From assembly GCF_021215455.1 (NCBI RefSeq), contig NZ_JAJPWV010000002.1, positions 248,001 through 312,000 on the forward strand: DNA of 64,000 nt, in the 5' to 3' direction. This DNA comes from Mucilaginibacter roseus. Its GTDB lineage: Bacteria > Bacteroidota > Bacteroidia > Sphingobacteriales > Sphingobacteriaceae. The notes under the pieces are model-generated. The model did not search any database and was not told the DNA's origin. It saw nothing but the letters and a program-made list of their open reading frames with translations. A program made the translations under genes and the position numbers. Below are positions 25,081 to 33,877 of this stretch, in pieces (positions within the stretch are counted from its first letter, which is position 1; each line of letters begins with the position of its first letter).

Positions 25081-26052
25081 ATGCACTATACCATCATTAT
25101 ACCTTTATATAATCGCCCGCAGGAGATAAAAGAACTGCTGGAAACGCTCACCCTGCAAACCTACAAGCAGTTTGACGTAATGGTTATTGAGGATGGCTCA
25201 AAAGATGATGCTGCCGATATTGTGCAAAGCTTTCAGGATAAGATAGACCTTACCTATTATGTTAAACCAAACGAAGGCCAGGGCTTTACGCGCAACTTCG
25301 GGTTTGAACGCGCAAAAGGCGACTATTTCATCATTTTTGATTCGGATTGCCTGATACCGGCCAATTACCTTGAAACTGTTAACAACTCCCTAAACGCCAA
25401 CTGGCTGGATATGTATGGCGGGCCCGATGCTGCGCATAGCTCCTTCACCCCCATTCAAAAGGCTATCAGCTACTCCATGACCTCGCCTTTTACCACCGGG
25501 GGCATCCGTGGCAACAAAAAGAACATGGGCGGGCAATTCCACCCGCGTAGTTTTAACATGGGTTTATCGCGCAAGGTGTGGGAAAAGGTGGGCGGCTTTA
25601 TCATCACCCGCCTCGGCGAAGATATTGAGTATAGCATCCGGGTGCATACGGCCGGTTTCAAGATCGGTTTAATTCCCGATGCCATTGTTTACCATAAGCG
25701 CCGAACCAACTTTAAACAGTTTTACAAGCAGCTGCACTTTTTTGGCAGGGCACGTATCAATATTTATAAATTCTTTCCGCAGCAGTTAAAGGCGGTTCAC
25801 TTTTTTCCGGCTGTTTTTACATTGGGATTAGGCTTTACCCTGTTAGCTAATTTACTGCAATGGCCAATCGCTAAACTTTGCAACATTTTGCTGGCTGTTT
25901 ATATATTGTTAATATTTTTTCATGCCTTAACCCAAAATAAATCCTTAAAAATTGCATTTTTGAGCATAATAACATCCTTTATACAGTTAATAGCTTATGG
26001 CTTTGGCTTTATGCAGGATTTTTGGAAAAGAGTTATCATGAAAAACGCTTAG
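25081..26052 (+). CDS. Family 2 glycosyltransferase with C-terminal membrane segments
   Basis: A 323-residue GT-A enzyme. TIIIPLYNRPQEIKELLETL opens the nucleotide-binding fold, VIEDGSKDDAADI follows, and IIFDSDCLIP (about 88-97) carries the DxD-like metal site. RLGEDIEYSIRV (about 178) is the acidic catalytic region. From about residue 240 there are two or three hydrophobic helices. It probably builds a cell-surface glycan. It lies between another GT2 and a membrane protein gene (9 nt downstream), consistent with an operon. Confidence 0.87.
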   Translation: MHYTIIIPLYNRPQEIKELLETLTLQTYKQFDVMVIEDGSKDDAADIVQSFQDKIDLTYYVKPNEGQGFTRNFGFERAKGDYFIIFDSDCLIPANYLETVNNSLNANWLDMYGGPDAAHSSFTPIQKAISYSMTSPFTTGGIRGNKKNMGGQFHPRSFNMGLSRKVWEKVGGFIITRLGEDIEYSIRVHTAGFKIGLIPDAIVYHKRRTNFKQFYKQLHFFGRARINIYKFFPQQLKAVHFFPAVFTLGLGFTLLANLLQWPIAKLCNILLAVYILLIFFHALTQNKSLKIAFLSIITSFIQLIAYGFGFMQDFWKRVIMKNA

Positions 26053-26061
26053 CATCAGTAT

Positions 26062-26841
26062 ATGTACCATCCGTTTTCTATTATAGAAACTTTAAAAACT
26101 TCATGGAATATACTGCGAAAGAATTTCATTCCACTGGTAATTTATTCGGTAATATCGCTGATAATATATAAGGCAGTTGATATTGCTATATTTCTGTTCT
26201 TTGATGAATCGGAAGAAATTTTAAGCGGGTTAGTGCAGTTTTTTTTACAGGCAATCATTCAGTCATATTTAACCCTTAGTTTTTATAAACTTATACTTAC
26301 CCTGATGGACAGGGAATATTATGAGTTTGAGTTTAAGGATATACTTCCGTCGTTACGAATGGCTTTGAACTTTATTTTAATAGGCATCCTGTTCGGCGTG
26401 TTAATATGCATCTTAGTATTTATCAATCTTGTTTTGCAGCGACAGGACGAGTTTTACTCCGAGATCTTTCAGGTCGTAGCTGTAATTGGATTGCTGTATC
26501 TCTTGCTACGTTCTGTTTTATGCGTATGCTTTATTGTTGATGACGATTCAACGCCGTTTGAATCGTTAAAGCAAAGTTTTGAGATAACTAAAGATAATTT
26601 CTTAAAAACTTTGGGCATCGTTTTCAGCATATTTGCTATAATGCTGCTTACACTTATTCCTATTAACGCGATTATCACTTTTTTACAACCCGAAGATGGC
26701 GATGATTATTTATTTTTAATAGGATACTACGCATGGTTTGCAATAGCTTTTCCGGCAGTACAGGTTATTATTATGGTTACCTACCGCAAACTTGTTTATA
26801 GCCACATGGATATTGACGATAACGTTGCCGAAACCGACTAA
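26062..26841 (+). CDS. Multi-pass membrane protein of unknown function
   Basis: A 259-residue protein with five or six predicted helices and a C-terminal acidic tail (DIDDNVAETD). The pattern of an N-terminal WNILRKNFIPLVIYSVISL and a later SLKQSFEITKDNFLKTLGIVFSI duplicates a short amphipathic helix plus membrane helix, as in families related to the glycerophosphodiester phosphodiesterase membrane domain (DUF975/DUF7847 type). I cannot assign a function. It is 9 nt after the GT2 gene and 3 nt before the GH3-like gene. Confidence 0.65.
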   Translation: MYHPFSIIETLKTSWNILRKNFIPLVIYSVISLIIYKAVDIAIFLFFDESEEILSGLVQFFLQAIIQSYLTLSFYKLILTLMDREYYEFEFKDILPSLRMALNFILIGILFGVLICILVFINLVLQRQDEFYSEIFQVVAVIGLLYLLLRSVLCVCFIVDDDSTPFESLKQSFEITKDNFLKTLGIVFSIFAIMLLTLIPINAIITFLQPEDGDDYLFLIGYYAWFAIAFPAVQVIIMVTYRKLVYSHMDIDDNVAETD

Positions 26842-26844
26842 GCT

Positions 26845-28344
26845 ATGGGTTTAAAAGCCTCTCTCAGTAAAATATTTGCCGCCTACGTTAACCGCCAGCT
26901 TAATAAACAGCGCAAAAACGCGGTGGCGCTACAAAAAAAAACTTTTCTTGAGCTGATAGCACAAGCCAAAGACACTGATTTTGGCAAGGCGCATAATTTT
27001 GATCAGATACGCACTTATGACGATTTTAAGCGCCTTGTACCCGTACGCGATTATGAAGAGCTACGCCCTTACATCGAGCGCATTGTTGCCGGCGAAGCCA
27101 ACGTTACCTGGCCGGGGAAACCTTTGTATCTAACTAAAACATCGGGCACTACCTCTGGGGTCAAATATATTCCGTTATCAAAAGAAAGTATGCCCGGGCA
27201 TATTAAAGCCGCCCGTAACGCACTGCTCAGTTACATACACGAAACCGGCCGAGCCGAGTTTGTGGATGGCAAGATGATATTTTTGCAAGGCAGCCCCGAG
27301 CTTGCCGAAAAGAACGGCGTACCGGTTGGCCGCCTGTCGGGTATTGTGGCGCACCACGTGCCGGGTTACCTGCAAAAAAACCGCCTGCCAAGCTACCAGG
27401 TTAATTGTATTGACGACTGGGAGCAAAAAGTTGATGCCATTGTTGAGGAAACCAGCGAGGCCGATATGCGCCTGATATCGGGCATACCACCCTGGTGCCA
27501 AATGTATTTCGACAGGCTTTCGGCCAGGCATGGCGGTAAAAAGATAAAGGACATTTTCCCGAATTTCAAGCTGTATGTATATGGTGGCGTTAACTATGAG
27601 CCTTACCGCGCCCGTATGGAAGAAAGCATCGGTTTTGCGATAGATACTATCGAAACCTACCCGGCCTCGGAAGGCTTTATCGCTTTTCAGGATTCGCAAA
27701 AGGAACGCGGCCTACTTTTACAGGTTGACCTGGGCATGTTCTACGAGTTCATTCCGGCCGATGAATACTTTGACGAAAACCCTACCCGTATTAGCTTAGC
27801 TGACGTAGAACTGGATAAGAATTACGCGCTGGTATTGAATACCAATGCAGGTTTATGGGGCTATAGTATTGGTGATACCGTTAAGTTTGTTTCAAAAAAT
27901 CCGTATAAGATTATCGTTAGCGGGCGCATCAAACACTATATATCAGCCTTTGGGGAACACGTAATTGGCGAAGAGGTTGAACATGCGCTGATGAGCGTAG
28001 CTAAAGAAGAAGGTATAGACGTAGTTGAATTTACCGTAGCACCGCAGGTAACACCACCTGCCGGGCAACTGCCTTACCACGAGTGGTTTGTAGAGTTTGG
28101 GAAAGAACCCGCCGACCTGAAAGCGTTTGCCCTGAAGGTTGACCAAGCACTGCAAAAGAAAAATATTTACTATTTTGACCTCATTGAGGGTAACATTTTA
28201 CAGCCCTTGATAGTCAATAGTGTAAAAAAAGATACTTTTATAAATTATATGCGGTCGCAAGGTAAACTTGGCGGCCAGAATAAAGTTCCGCGCCTTTCAA
28301 ATGACAGGAAGATAGCGGACGAATTGAAACAATACGTTAATTAA
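26845..28344 (+). CDS. GH3 auxin-responsive promoter family protein (acyl-adenylating)
   Basis: A 499-residue member of the GH3/firefly-luciferase-like superfamily (not glycoside hydrolase 3). The ATP-binding motif is LTKTSGTTSGVKYIPLS (about 93-109); the second motif TYPASEGFIAFQ (about 271) and the third YSIGDTVKFVS (about 342) follow. In plants such proteins conjugate amino acids to jasmonate or auxin; the bacterial substrate is unknown. The gene is 3 nt after the membrane protein and 38 nt before dxr. Confidence 0.9.
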   Translation: MGLKASLSKIFAAYVNRQLNKQRKNAVALQKKTFLELIAQAKDTDFGKAHNFDQIRTYDDFKRLVPVRDYEELRPYIERIVAGEANVTWPGKPLYLTKTSGTTSGVKYIPLSKESMPGHIKAARNALLSYIHETGRAEFVDGKMIFLQGSPELAEKNGVPVGRLSGIVAHHVPGYLQKNRLPSYQVNCIDDWEQKVDAIVEETSEADMRLISGIPPWCQMYFDRLSARHGGKKIKDIFPNFKLYVYGGVNYEPYRARMEESIGFAIDTIETYPASEGFIAFQDSQKERGLLLQVDLGMFYEFIPADEYFDENPTRISLADVELDKNYALVLNTNAGLWGYSIGDTVKFVSKNPYKIIVSGRIKHYISAFGEHVIGEEVEHALMSVAKEEGIDVVEFTVAPQVTPPAGQLPYHEWFVEFGKEPADLKAFALKVDQALQKKNIYYFDLIEGNILQPLIVNSVKKDTFINYMRSQGKLGGQNKVPRLSNDRKIADELKQYVN

Positions 28345-28382
28345 AAACGCTCTGCAGTGTTTATCTGTACAGGCGATAAGTA

Positions 28383-29588
28383 ATGCTCGATAACATATCT
28401 CAAATAAAAAACATAGCCATTTTAGGCTCAACAGGCAGCATTGGCACCCAGGCGCTTGAGGTGGTTAACGAAAACCCCGACCTTTTTCAGGTGGTGCTGC
28501 TAACCGCCAACAACAATGCCGATTTGCTGATACAGCAGGCGCTGGAGTTTTACCCTACCCACGTAGCCATTTGCGATGAAAGCAAATACGGTTATGTTAA
28601 AGAGGCACTCGCAAAAACTGAAATAAAGGTACATGCCGGGCATAAAGCCATTGTTGAATTGGTCACCCTGGCTGAAATTCATGTAGTACTTACCGCTATG
28701 GTGGGTTTTGCGGGGCTTGAACCTACTATTGCCGCCATCAGGGCCGGTAAAGATATCGCGTTAGCTAATAAGGAAACCCTGGTAGTAGCCGGAGAGCTGA
28801 TTACTGAACTGGCACGCGAGCATAATGTAAAAATATTACCGGTTGATTCGGAACACTCGGCTATATTTCAATGCCTGGTTGGTGAGGAACAAAATCCCAT
28901 AGAAAAAATTATACTGACCGCTTCAGGCGGCCCCTTCCGTGGCAGGGACGCCGCTTACCTGGCAAATGTTACCCGCGAAGATGCCCTTAAACACCCCAAT
29001 TGGGTAATGGGGGCTAAAATCACGATTGATTCGGCATCGCTTATGAACAAAGGTTTAGAGGTTGTTGAGGCCAAATGGCTGTTTGATTTGCAACCTGCAC
29101 AGATTGAGGTAATTGTGCATCCGCAATCTATCATTCACTCTATGGTACAGTTTGAGGATGGCTCCATAAAGGCGCAAATGGGCTTGCCGGATATGAAGTT
29201 GCCCATACAATACGCCCTGGGCTACCCGCAGCGTATAGCTAATAATTTTAAACGTTTCGGCTTTACCGACTACCCCTCGCTAACGTTCGAGCAGCCTGAC
29301 ATAAAGACATTCCGTAATCTTGGTTTGGTATTTGATGCGCTTGGCGCAGGCGGTAACATGCCATGCATCGTGAATGCGGCTAACGAAGTTGCGGTAGCTG
29401 CGTTTTTGAATAAACAGACTGGCTTTTTAGCCATGAGCGATATTATTGAGGCCTGCATGCAAAAAATGGAGTTTATTGAAACGCCTGCCCTGCATGATTA
29501 TATGGAGACTGACAGGCAAACGCGCTTGTTAGCCCAAAATTTAATACAAACTTTGCCGTTAAAGGCTTTACATTTTGATACAAATTAA
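28383..29588 (+). CDS. dxr: 1-deoxy-D-xylulose 5-phosphate reductoisomerase
   Basis: A 401-residue NADPH-dependent enzyme producing 2-C-methyl-D-erythritol 4-phosphate, the second MEP-pathway step. Motifs: ILGSTGSIGTQALEVV (NADPH loop, about 13-28), ALANKETLVVAGELI (about 123), LPVDSEHSAIFQCL (metal and substrate site, about 150), ASGGPFRG and SMMNKGLE-like SLMNKGLEVVEAKWLF. Length is normal. It is 3 nt upstream of rseP, a frequent bacterial gene order. Confidence 0.96.
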   Translation: MLDNISQIKNIAILGSTGSIGTQALEVVNENPDLFQVVLLTANNNADLLIQQALEFYPTHVAICDESKYGYVKEALAKTEIKVHAGHKAIVELVTLAEIHVVLTAMVGFAGLEPTIAAIRAGKDIALANKETLVVAGELITELAREHNVKILPVDSEHSAIFQCLVGEEQNPIEKIILTASGGPFRGRDAAYLANVTREDALKHPNWVMGAKITIDSASLMNKGLEVVEAKWLFDLQPAQIEVIVHPQSIIHSMVQFEDGSIKAQMGLPDMKLPIQYALGYPQRIANNFKRFGFTDYPSLTFEQPDIKTFRNLGLVFDALGAGGNMPCIVNAANEVAVAAFLNKQTGFLAMSDIIEACMQKMEFIETPALHDYMETDRQTRLLAQNLIQTLPLKALHFDTN

Positions 29589-29591
29589 TAA

Positions 29592-30920
29592 ATGGACGTA
29601 ATAGTAATGATCGGTCAGCTTTTGCTTGGCCTTTCAATCCTGGTAATTTTACACGAGTTTGGCCACTTTATAGCCGCCCGTGCATTTGGTATCAAGGTTG
29701 AAAAATTCTACTTGTTTTTTGATGCCTGGAATTTTAGCCTGTTTAAATTTAACTATAAGGGTGTTGAATACGGTATAGGCTGGCTGCCATTAGGCGGCTA
29801 TGTTAAAATTGCCGGTATGATTGATGAATCAATGGATACCGAGCAAATGGCCGGCGAGCCACAACCCTGGGAGTTTCGCTCCAAACCAGCCTGGCAACGC
29901 CTTATTGTGATGCTTGGCGGTATCATTGTTAATATCATAGTAGGTATTTTTATTTTCTGGATGCTTACCGTTAAATATGGCGAGAGTTATATCCCGAATG
30001 ATCAGATAAAATATGGTATTGTACCCGGTACCATCGGCCAAAAGATCGGTTTACGCGCCGGTGATAAAATATATGCCATCAATGGCAAACCGGTTGAGCG
30101 TTTTGAAGACATCAGCAGTTCAAAAGTACTGATTGATAACGCGACGTTGAACGTTGACCGTAACGGGCAGAAACTGGATATTCCCATTCCGGCTGATATT
30201 TTGAATGATATATCTGACCTGGGTATAGAGCAGTTTATAAGCCGTGTACCCCGTTCAAAAATAATGGTTGACAGCCTGCTCCCTACCGGTACCGCTATAA
30301 AAGCAGGACTGGCCAAGGGAGACGTGATTACCGCCGTGAACGATAAACAGGTAGTTTATTTCGACGAGTTACAATCAGCCCTAAAACCCCTTAAAAACCG
30401 TAAAGTCACACTGGATATTGACCGTAACGGCAAACCTGTTGAATTAGCTGTGCAAACCAGTAAAGACGGTACCATAGGCTTTGCTAACAAGTTTGATATA
30501 CCTGAAAAAACCATTGATTATGGATTTTTCGCATCGCTGCCTGTTGGCGCTAACCGTGCCGTTACCTCGTTTGTTGATAACGCCAAAGGTTTAGGCAAGC
30601 TGTTCACCGGTAAAGTTAAAGCTACCAAAGCGGTATCAAGCCCGATAGGTATTGCTACACTGTATGGCGGCGAGTGGGAATGGTCCCGTTTTTGGAGCCT
30701 TACAGGCCTGCTATCAATGGTGTTGGCGTTGATGAATCTATTGCCTATACCGGCGCTTGACGGTGGGCATGCATTGTTCCTTTTAATAGAGATGATAAAA
30801 GGCAAACCACTAAGCGATAAATTCCTTGAACGCGCACAAATGGTAGGTTTTGTGTTGCTGATATCGCTGATGCTGTTCGCCTTCGGCAATGATATTTTTA
30901 AACATATACTGCCGAAATAA
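29592..30920 (+). CDS. rseP: Site-2 intramembrane zinc protease RseP
   Basis: A 442-residue inner-membrane protease. The zinc motif is HEFGH (H21, E22, H25) in the first helix, the third ligand lies in PALDGGHALF near the C terminus (about 390), and GGYVKIAGM follows helix 1. Two PDZ-like domains occupy about 145-200 and 225-300. Such proteases cleave anti-sigma factors or signal peptides; no sigma/anti-sigma pair lies nearby. The gene closes the 24-31 kb run and has its own terminator. Confidence 0.94.
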   Translation: MDVIVMIGQLLLGLSILVILHEFGHFIAARAFGIKVEKFYLFFDAWNFSLFKFNYKGVEYGIGWLPLGGYVKIAGMIDESMDTEQMAGEPQPWEFRSKPAWQRLIVMLGGIIVNIIVGIFIFWMLTVKYGESYIPNDQIKYGIVPGTIGQKIGLRAGDKIYAINGKPVERFEDISSSKVLIDNATLNVDRNGQKLDIPIPADILNDISDLGIEQFISRVPRSKIMVDSLLPTGTAIKAGLAKGDVITAVNDKQVVYFDELQSALKPLKNRKVTLDIDRNGKPVELAVQTSKDGTIGFANKFDIPEKTIDYGFFASLPVGANRAVTSFVDNAKGLGKLFTGKVKATKAVSSPIGIATLYGGEWEWSRFWSLTGLLSMVLALMNLLPIPALDGGHALFLLIEMIKGKPLSDKFLERAQMVGFVLLISLMLFAFGNDIFKHILPK

Positions 30921-30937
30921 GTAGCGGCTTAATAATA

Positions 30938-30976
30938 GCAAAAAGCGCTGATGGTGTTACTATCGGCGCTTTTTGT
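30938..30976 (+). terminator. Intrinsic terminator of rseP
   Basis: Arms AAAAAGCGC and GCGCTTTTT with inner GAT/ATC pairing, followed by TTTTGTTTTA. It is about 20 nt past the stop codon. Confidence 0.75.
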
Positions 30977-31040
30977 TTTATAGAGGAAAGACTAAAGGCC
31001 CTTATCTACCGACACAGTCATTGTTTTAAATTTTATCCCA

Positions 31041-31191
31041 TGTCATGCTGAGCTTGTCGAAGTACTCGTTGCTGATTCTGTCGCTGGTTGTTGTCACCGC
31101 TCAACCCTTCGACATTTGTCATGCTGAGCCTGTCGAAGCACCCGCCGCCGGATTAGTCCCACGCTCGCCCCTTCGACAAGCTTAGGGTGAC
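31041..31191. repeat. Cluster of TGTCATGCTGAGC-TGTCGAAG repeats
   Basis: Copies begin at 31041 (plus), 31117 (plus) and lie at 31170-31191 in inverted orientation (CCCTTCGACAAGCTTAG). The core TGAGCnTGTCGAAG is a familiar intergenic palindrome-forming repeat of many bacterial genomes. Here the outer copies can fold into long stems. Confidence 0.65.
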
Positions 31192-31211
31192 ACGGCCAGT
31201 ACTTATTATTT

Positions 31212-31283
31212 TGTCGTTTCGGCCAAGGAGAAGTCTATCGCTTTGCTGACGAATGGTGGCAAATTTCTCCTTCGTCGATATGG
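31212..31283. repeat. Imperfect inverted-repeat element, family A, copy 2
   Basis: TGTCGTTTCGGCCAAGGAGAAG on the left pairs imperfectly with TTTCTCCTTCGTCGATATGG on the right. It resembles the elements at 19711 and 57740. Confidence 0.5.
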
Positions 31284-31311
31284 CAGATATTTTTAGAGCA
31301 TATAACAGCAC

Positions 31312-31336
31312 AAAAAAAGCGCTCGTTGGGCGCTTT
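31312..31336 (-). terminator. Intrinsic terminator of the BatA/DUF4199 operon
   Basis: Arms AAAGCGC and GCGCTTT around CTCGTTGG-like loop sequence, with seven T following on the minus strand. Confidence 0.75.
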
Positions 31337-31354
31337 CCGTAATTTCTGTTCTAA

Positions 31355-31915
31355 TTATAGTGTAGGATCGTTTTTATCATCTATTATCGTTGCGTCATTA
31401 AATTCATAAGGCGAGCGTTCCTTTTTAAAAATAGCAGCACCAATTAGACTTACTACAACACCAACTAAAGCAGACACGACGGCCGAAGAAAAACTAAACA
31501 ATAATGGACCACTACTTCTGAGCATCGATATCGACTTATCAACATCTGCATCACTCATCCCTTTATCATACATTGCTGTTTCTGTCTGCTGGAGCCCTTT
31601 TTCAAAAGACTCCGGATTCAATACTTTTAAGTAGAGAAATACGAAAATAGCACCCAATATACCAGCAAACAGCGCAAACCGGAAACCAACGTTAAAGGCT
31701 TTACCAAATGTGATATAACCACCAAGAGTATCTTTGTACTCCTTTTGCGCCAAAAACACAAACAAAACCAGCAATACTATAGGAATATATCTTATTGGCG
31801 ATTGCTGATCAATATTTAACATATCAAAGGCGTAAGCCAAAATTACATTAAATACTACATTGATGATTGCCCACTTTGTTGCAACAAAAGTAGGCGACTT
31901 TACCTGATCTGCCAT
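31355..31915 (-). CDS. DUF4199 domain membrane protein
   Basis: A 186-residue inner-membrane protein with about four helices: residues 12-32, 40-57, 72-97 and 130-160. The loop between helices 3 and 4 (GLQQTETAMYDKGMSDADVDKS) and the arrangement match DUF4199, a Bacteroidota family with no known function. It is the last gene of a four-gene minus-strand operon with a BatA/vWA protein and an inactive dihydroorotase homologue, and it has its own terminator. Confidence 0.82.
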   Translation of the reverse strand: MADQVKSPTFVATKWAIINVVFNVILAYAFDMLNIDQQSPIRYIPIVLLVLFVFLAQKEYKDTLGGYITFGKAFNVGFRFALFAGILGAIFVFLYLKVLNPESFEKGLQQTETAMYDKGMSDADVDKSISMLRSSGPLLFSFSSAVVSALVGVVVSLIGAAIFKKERSPYEFNDATIIDDKNDPTL

Positions 31916-31934
31916 AATTTAAATTGTTGAAGGT

Positions 31935-32603
31935 TTATTTAAAGTTAATTAGTATCTCGTAAACCGGCACGTCAAACTCCGCATCAGGTGCGTTTTGAGC
32001 AACAGCGGCCTTTACATCCGCAGATGGTTCAACATCCTGAAAAAATGCCATTATCGGGTAGAAAAGTTCTTTCAGTTCCGAATCAGCAGGCAGTTTCTCC
32101 GCTACTTTGTTAATTTCACTAAACGGCGCTTCAACCAGTATCTGGTTAGCAATTATCGGCTCATAAATACGATGCTCATCCTGAAACTCGTCCTCATCAA
32201 CCAGCAAAAACTCTTTCAGGTAATCTTCCAGTCCCGGTTCAATGTCTTCGTCGGCACACTCATTGAGGTATAGTAATACGTTAAGCAGTTCGGTGCCACG
32301 GTCAATGGTTTCATCCTCAATCTTCGCCCATTCCGGGCTATCCAGATAATCCTCTTCAAGCTTTTTAACGTCGGCGCTAAAAAAGTTGATCAGTAACAGG
32401 TCAAAGAAAACCTCGCGTAAAGGTTCCAGCTGCGGGTTATCGTCAAACACGCCGTCTAACAGGTCAACCTTGCTTATAAAATCTTCGTCGGCAGCAAATA
32501 CCGATTCAAATTTACCTTCAAGAGCCACGGCATCAAAGCCGCCATGCTGTGTAAACGCCTTTAAAGCTGCCTCAATGGCCGACTGTACTTTTGGAGCTAC
32601 CAT
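31935..32603 (-). CDS. Acidic hypothetical protein, 222 aa
   Basis: I do not recognise it. It is soluble, rich in Glu, Asp and Leu, predicted all-helical, with no Cys-rich or nucleotide motif (one Cys only, in NECADEDIEPG). It lies 19 nt upstream of the DUF4199 gene and 4 nt after the dihydroorotase-like gene, so it is almost certainly co-transcribed. It may be a protein-interaction adapter, but this is only a guess. Confidence 0.65.
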   Translation of the reverse strand: MVAPKVQSAIEAALKAFTQHGGFDAVALEGKFESVFAADEDFISKVDLLDGVFDDNPQLEPLREVFFDLLLINFFSADVKKLEEDYLDSPEWAKIEDETIDRGTELLNVLLYLNECADEDIEPGLEDYLKEFLLVDEDEFQDEHRIYEPIIANQILVEAPFSEINKVAEKLPADSELKELFYPIMAFFQDVEPSADVKAAVAQNAPDAEFDVPVYEILINFK

Positions 32604-32607
32604 ATGC

Positions 32608-33867
32608 TTATTTTGATTTAAATACTTGGTTATTGTTACAGGTAAATAACACCTTGCCTTTTAATGTTTGGCCGATAAATGGCGAATTGGCTGATTTTGA
32701 ATAGTTATTGGCACGGTTGTACTCCCATTCGGCTTCTGTATCAAATAAAACAAAGTTGGCAGCCTCGTTTTCGGCAAACGCAGGCAACGCTACCGATAGA
32801 ACCTTTCGCGGATTGATAGCCAACTTTTCTACAATGGATTCGGCAGATAATCCGGCCTGTACCGCCAGCGGCAATACGGTTTGTAAACCAATAATACCGA
32901 ACTCAGCTATTTCAAACTCAACGTTCTTAAACTCTACCTCGTGCGGTGTATGCTGCGATACAATGGCATCAATGGTGCCATCGGCCAGGCCTTCCAGCAG
33001 CGCGTCAACGTCTTTTTGAGTGCGCAACGGAGGTTTTACTTTATACAGGCTATCAAAGCCTAACAATACTTCATCTGTTAACACCAAATGGTGTGCGGCC
33101 ACATCGCAGGTTACGTTAAGGCCCTTTGCTTTTGCTTCGCGGATAAGTTTTACCGAGCTACCTGCAGATATGGTACTAAAATGTATGCTCGAATCGGTGT
33201 ACTCGGCCAGGTAAATATCCCGCGCAATCATCAACTCCTCGGCAAGCGGCGGTATGCCCTTCATACCCAGTAGCGTGCTGATATGCCCTTCATTTACCTT
33301 GGCTTTGCCTGCAATGGCGGCATCCTCGGGATACGAGAAAACCTTGGCACCAAAGCCGTGCGCGTAAAGCATGGCGCGTTCCATCAATCCGGCATCCTGC
33401 ACAGGGCGGGTAGCATCAGTAAAGGCCTTAGCGCCGCTTTTGTACATGTCGTACATCTCGGCCAGGTCCTTACCCTCCCGCTTGTGCGAAATAGTACCTA
33501 ATGGATAAATATCAACCAGATTGCCTTTGGCTCGATTAATCAAGTATTCAACCTCCGTTTTTGAGTGCACCGGCGGCTGTGTAGCTGGCATCAGCGCAAG
33601 GGCGGTAAAACCACCCGCGGCAGCGGCTGCCGTACCGGTACTGATATCCTCTTTAGTTTCCAGGCCGGGTTCGCCAATTTTACAGTTAAGATCTAAAAAA
33701 CCCGGGGCGATTACGGCTCCTTTGGCATCGATCACTTCGGCCGAATCATCAGTGATAGTTTCAGCTATTTGTTTGATGATGCCACCGGCAACTAAAATAT
33801 CGACGGTTTTTTTATGAAAAGCAGATTCGGGATGTAAAACGAGAGCAGATTTTATAAGCAAATTCAT
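32608..33867 (-). CDS. Dihydroorotase homologue without catalytic residues
   Basis: A 419-residue amidohydrolase-fold protein related to type I dihydroorotase (PyrC). I start at the ATG at 33867 (MNLLIKSALV); the longer frame overlaps the BatA gene. The metal motif HxH is NCK (61-63) in FLDLNCKIGEPG, the catalytic Asp of the DHAPH motif is Gln305 (VSQHTPH), and a metal His is Thr in IHFSTIS. His260 is kept. It therefore should not hydrolyse dihydroorotate. Inactive homologues serve as structural partners of aspartate transcarbamoylase in some bacteria; no pyrB is visible here. Confidence 0.82.
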   Translation of the reverse strand: MNLLIKSALVLHPESAFHKKTVDILVAGGIIKQIAETITDDSAEVIDAKGAVIAPGFLDLNCKIGEPGLETKEDISTGTAAAAAGGFTALALMPATQPPVHSKTEVEYLINRAKGNLVDIYPLGTISHKREGKDLAEMYDMYKSGAKAFTDATRPVQDAGLMERAMLYAHGFGAKVFSYPEDAAIAGKAKVNEGHISTLLGMKGIPPLAEELMIARDIYLAEYTDSSIHFSTISAGSSVKLIREAKAKGLNVTCDVAAHHLVLTDEVLLGFDSLYKVKPPLRTQKDVDALLEGLADGTIDAIVSQHTPHEVEFKNVEFEIAEFGIIGLQTVLPLAVQAGLSAESIVEKLAINPRKVLSVALPAFAENEAANFVLFDTEAEWEYNRANNYSKSANSPFIGQTLKGKVLFTCNNNQVFKSK

Positions 33868-33877
33868 CAGCGTTGCT

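Larger units (their letters stand above)
30921..31354. other. 434-nt intergenic region with terminators and dispersed repeats
   Basis: It contains the rseP terminator, three copies of a TGTCATGCTGAGC-type repeat, one family A inverted-repeat element and the terminator of the BatA operon. No gene is evident. Confidence 0.6.

Noticed and set aside
31041..31191. CRISPR-like spacing of repeats
   Set aside because: Only three copies in mixed orientation with irregular spacing and no cas genes; this is an ordinary intergenic repeat cluster.
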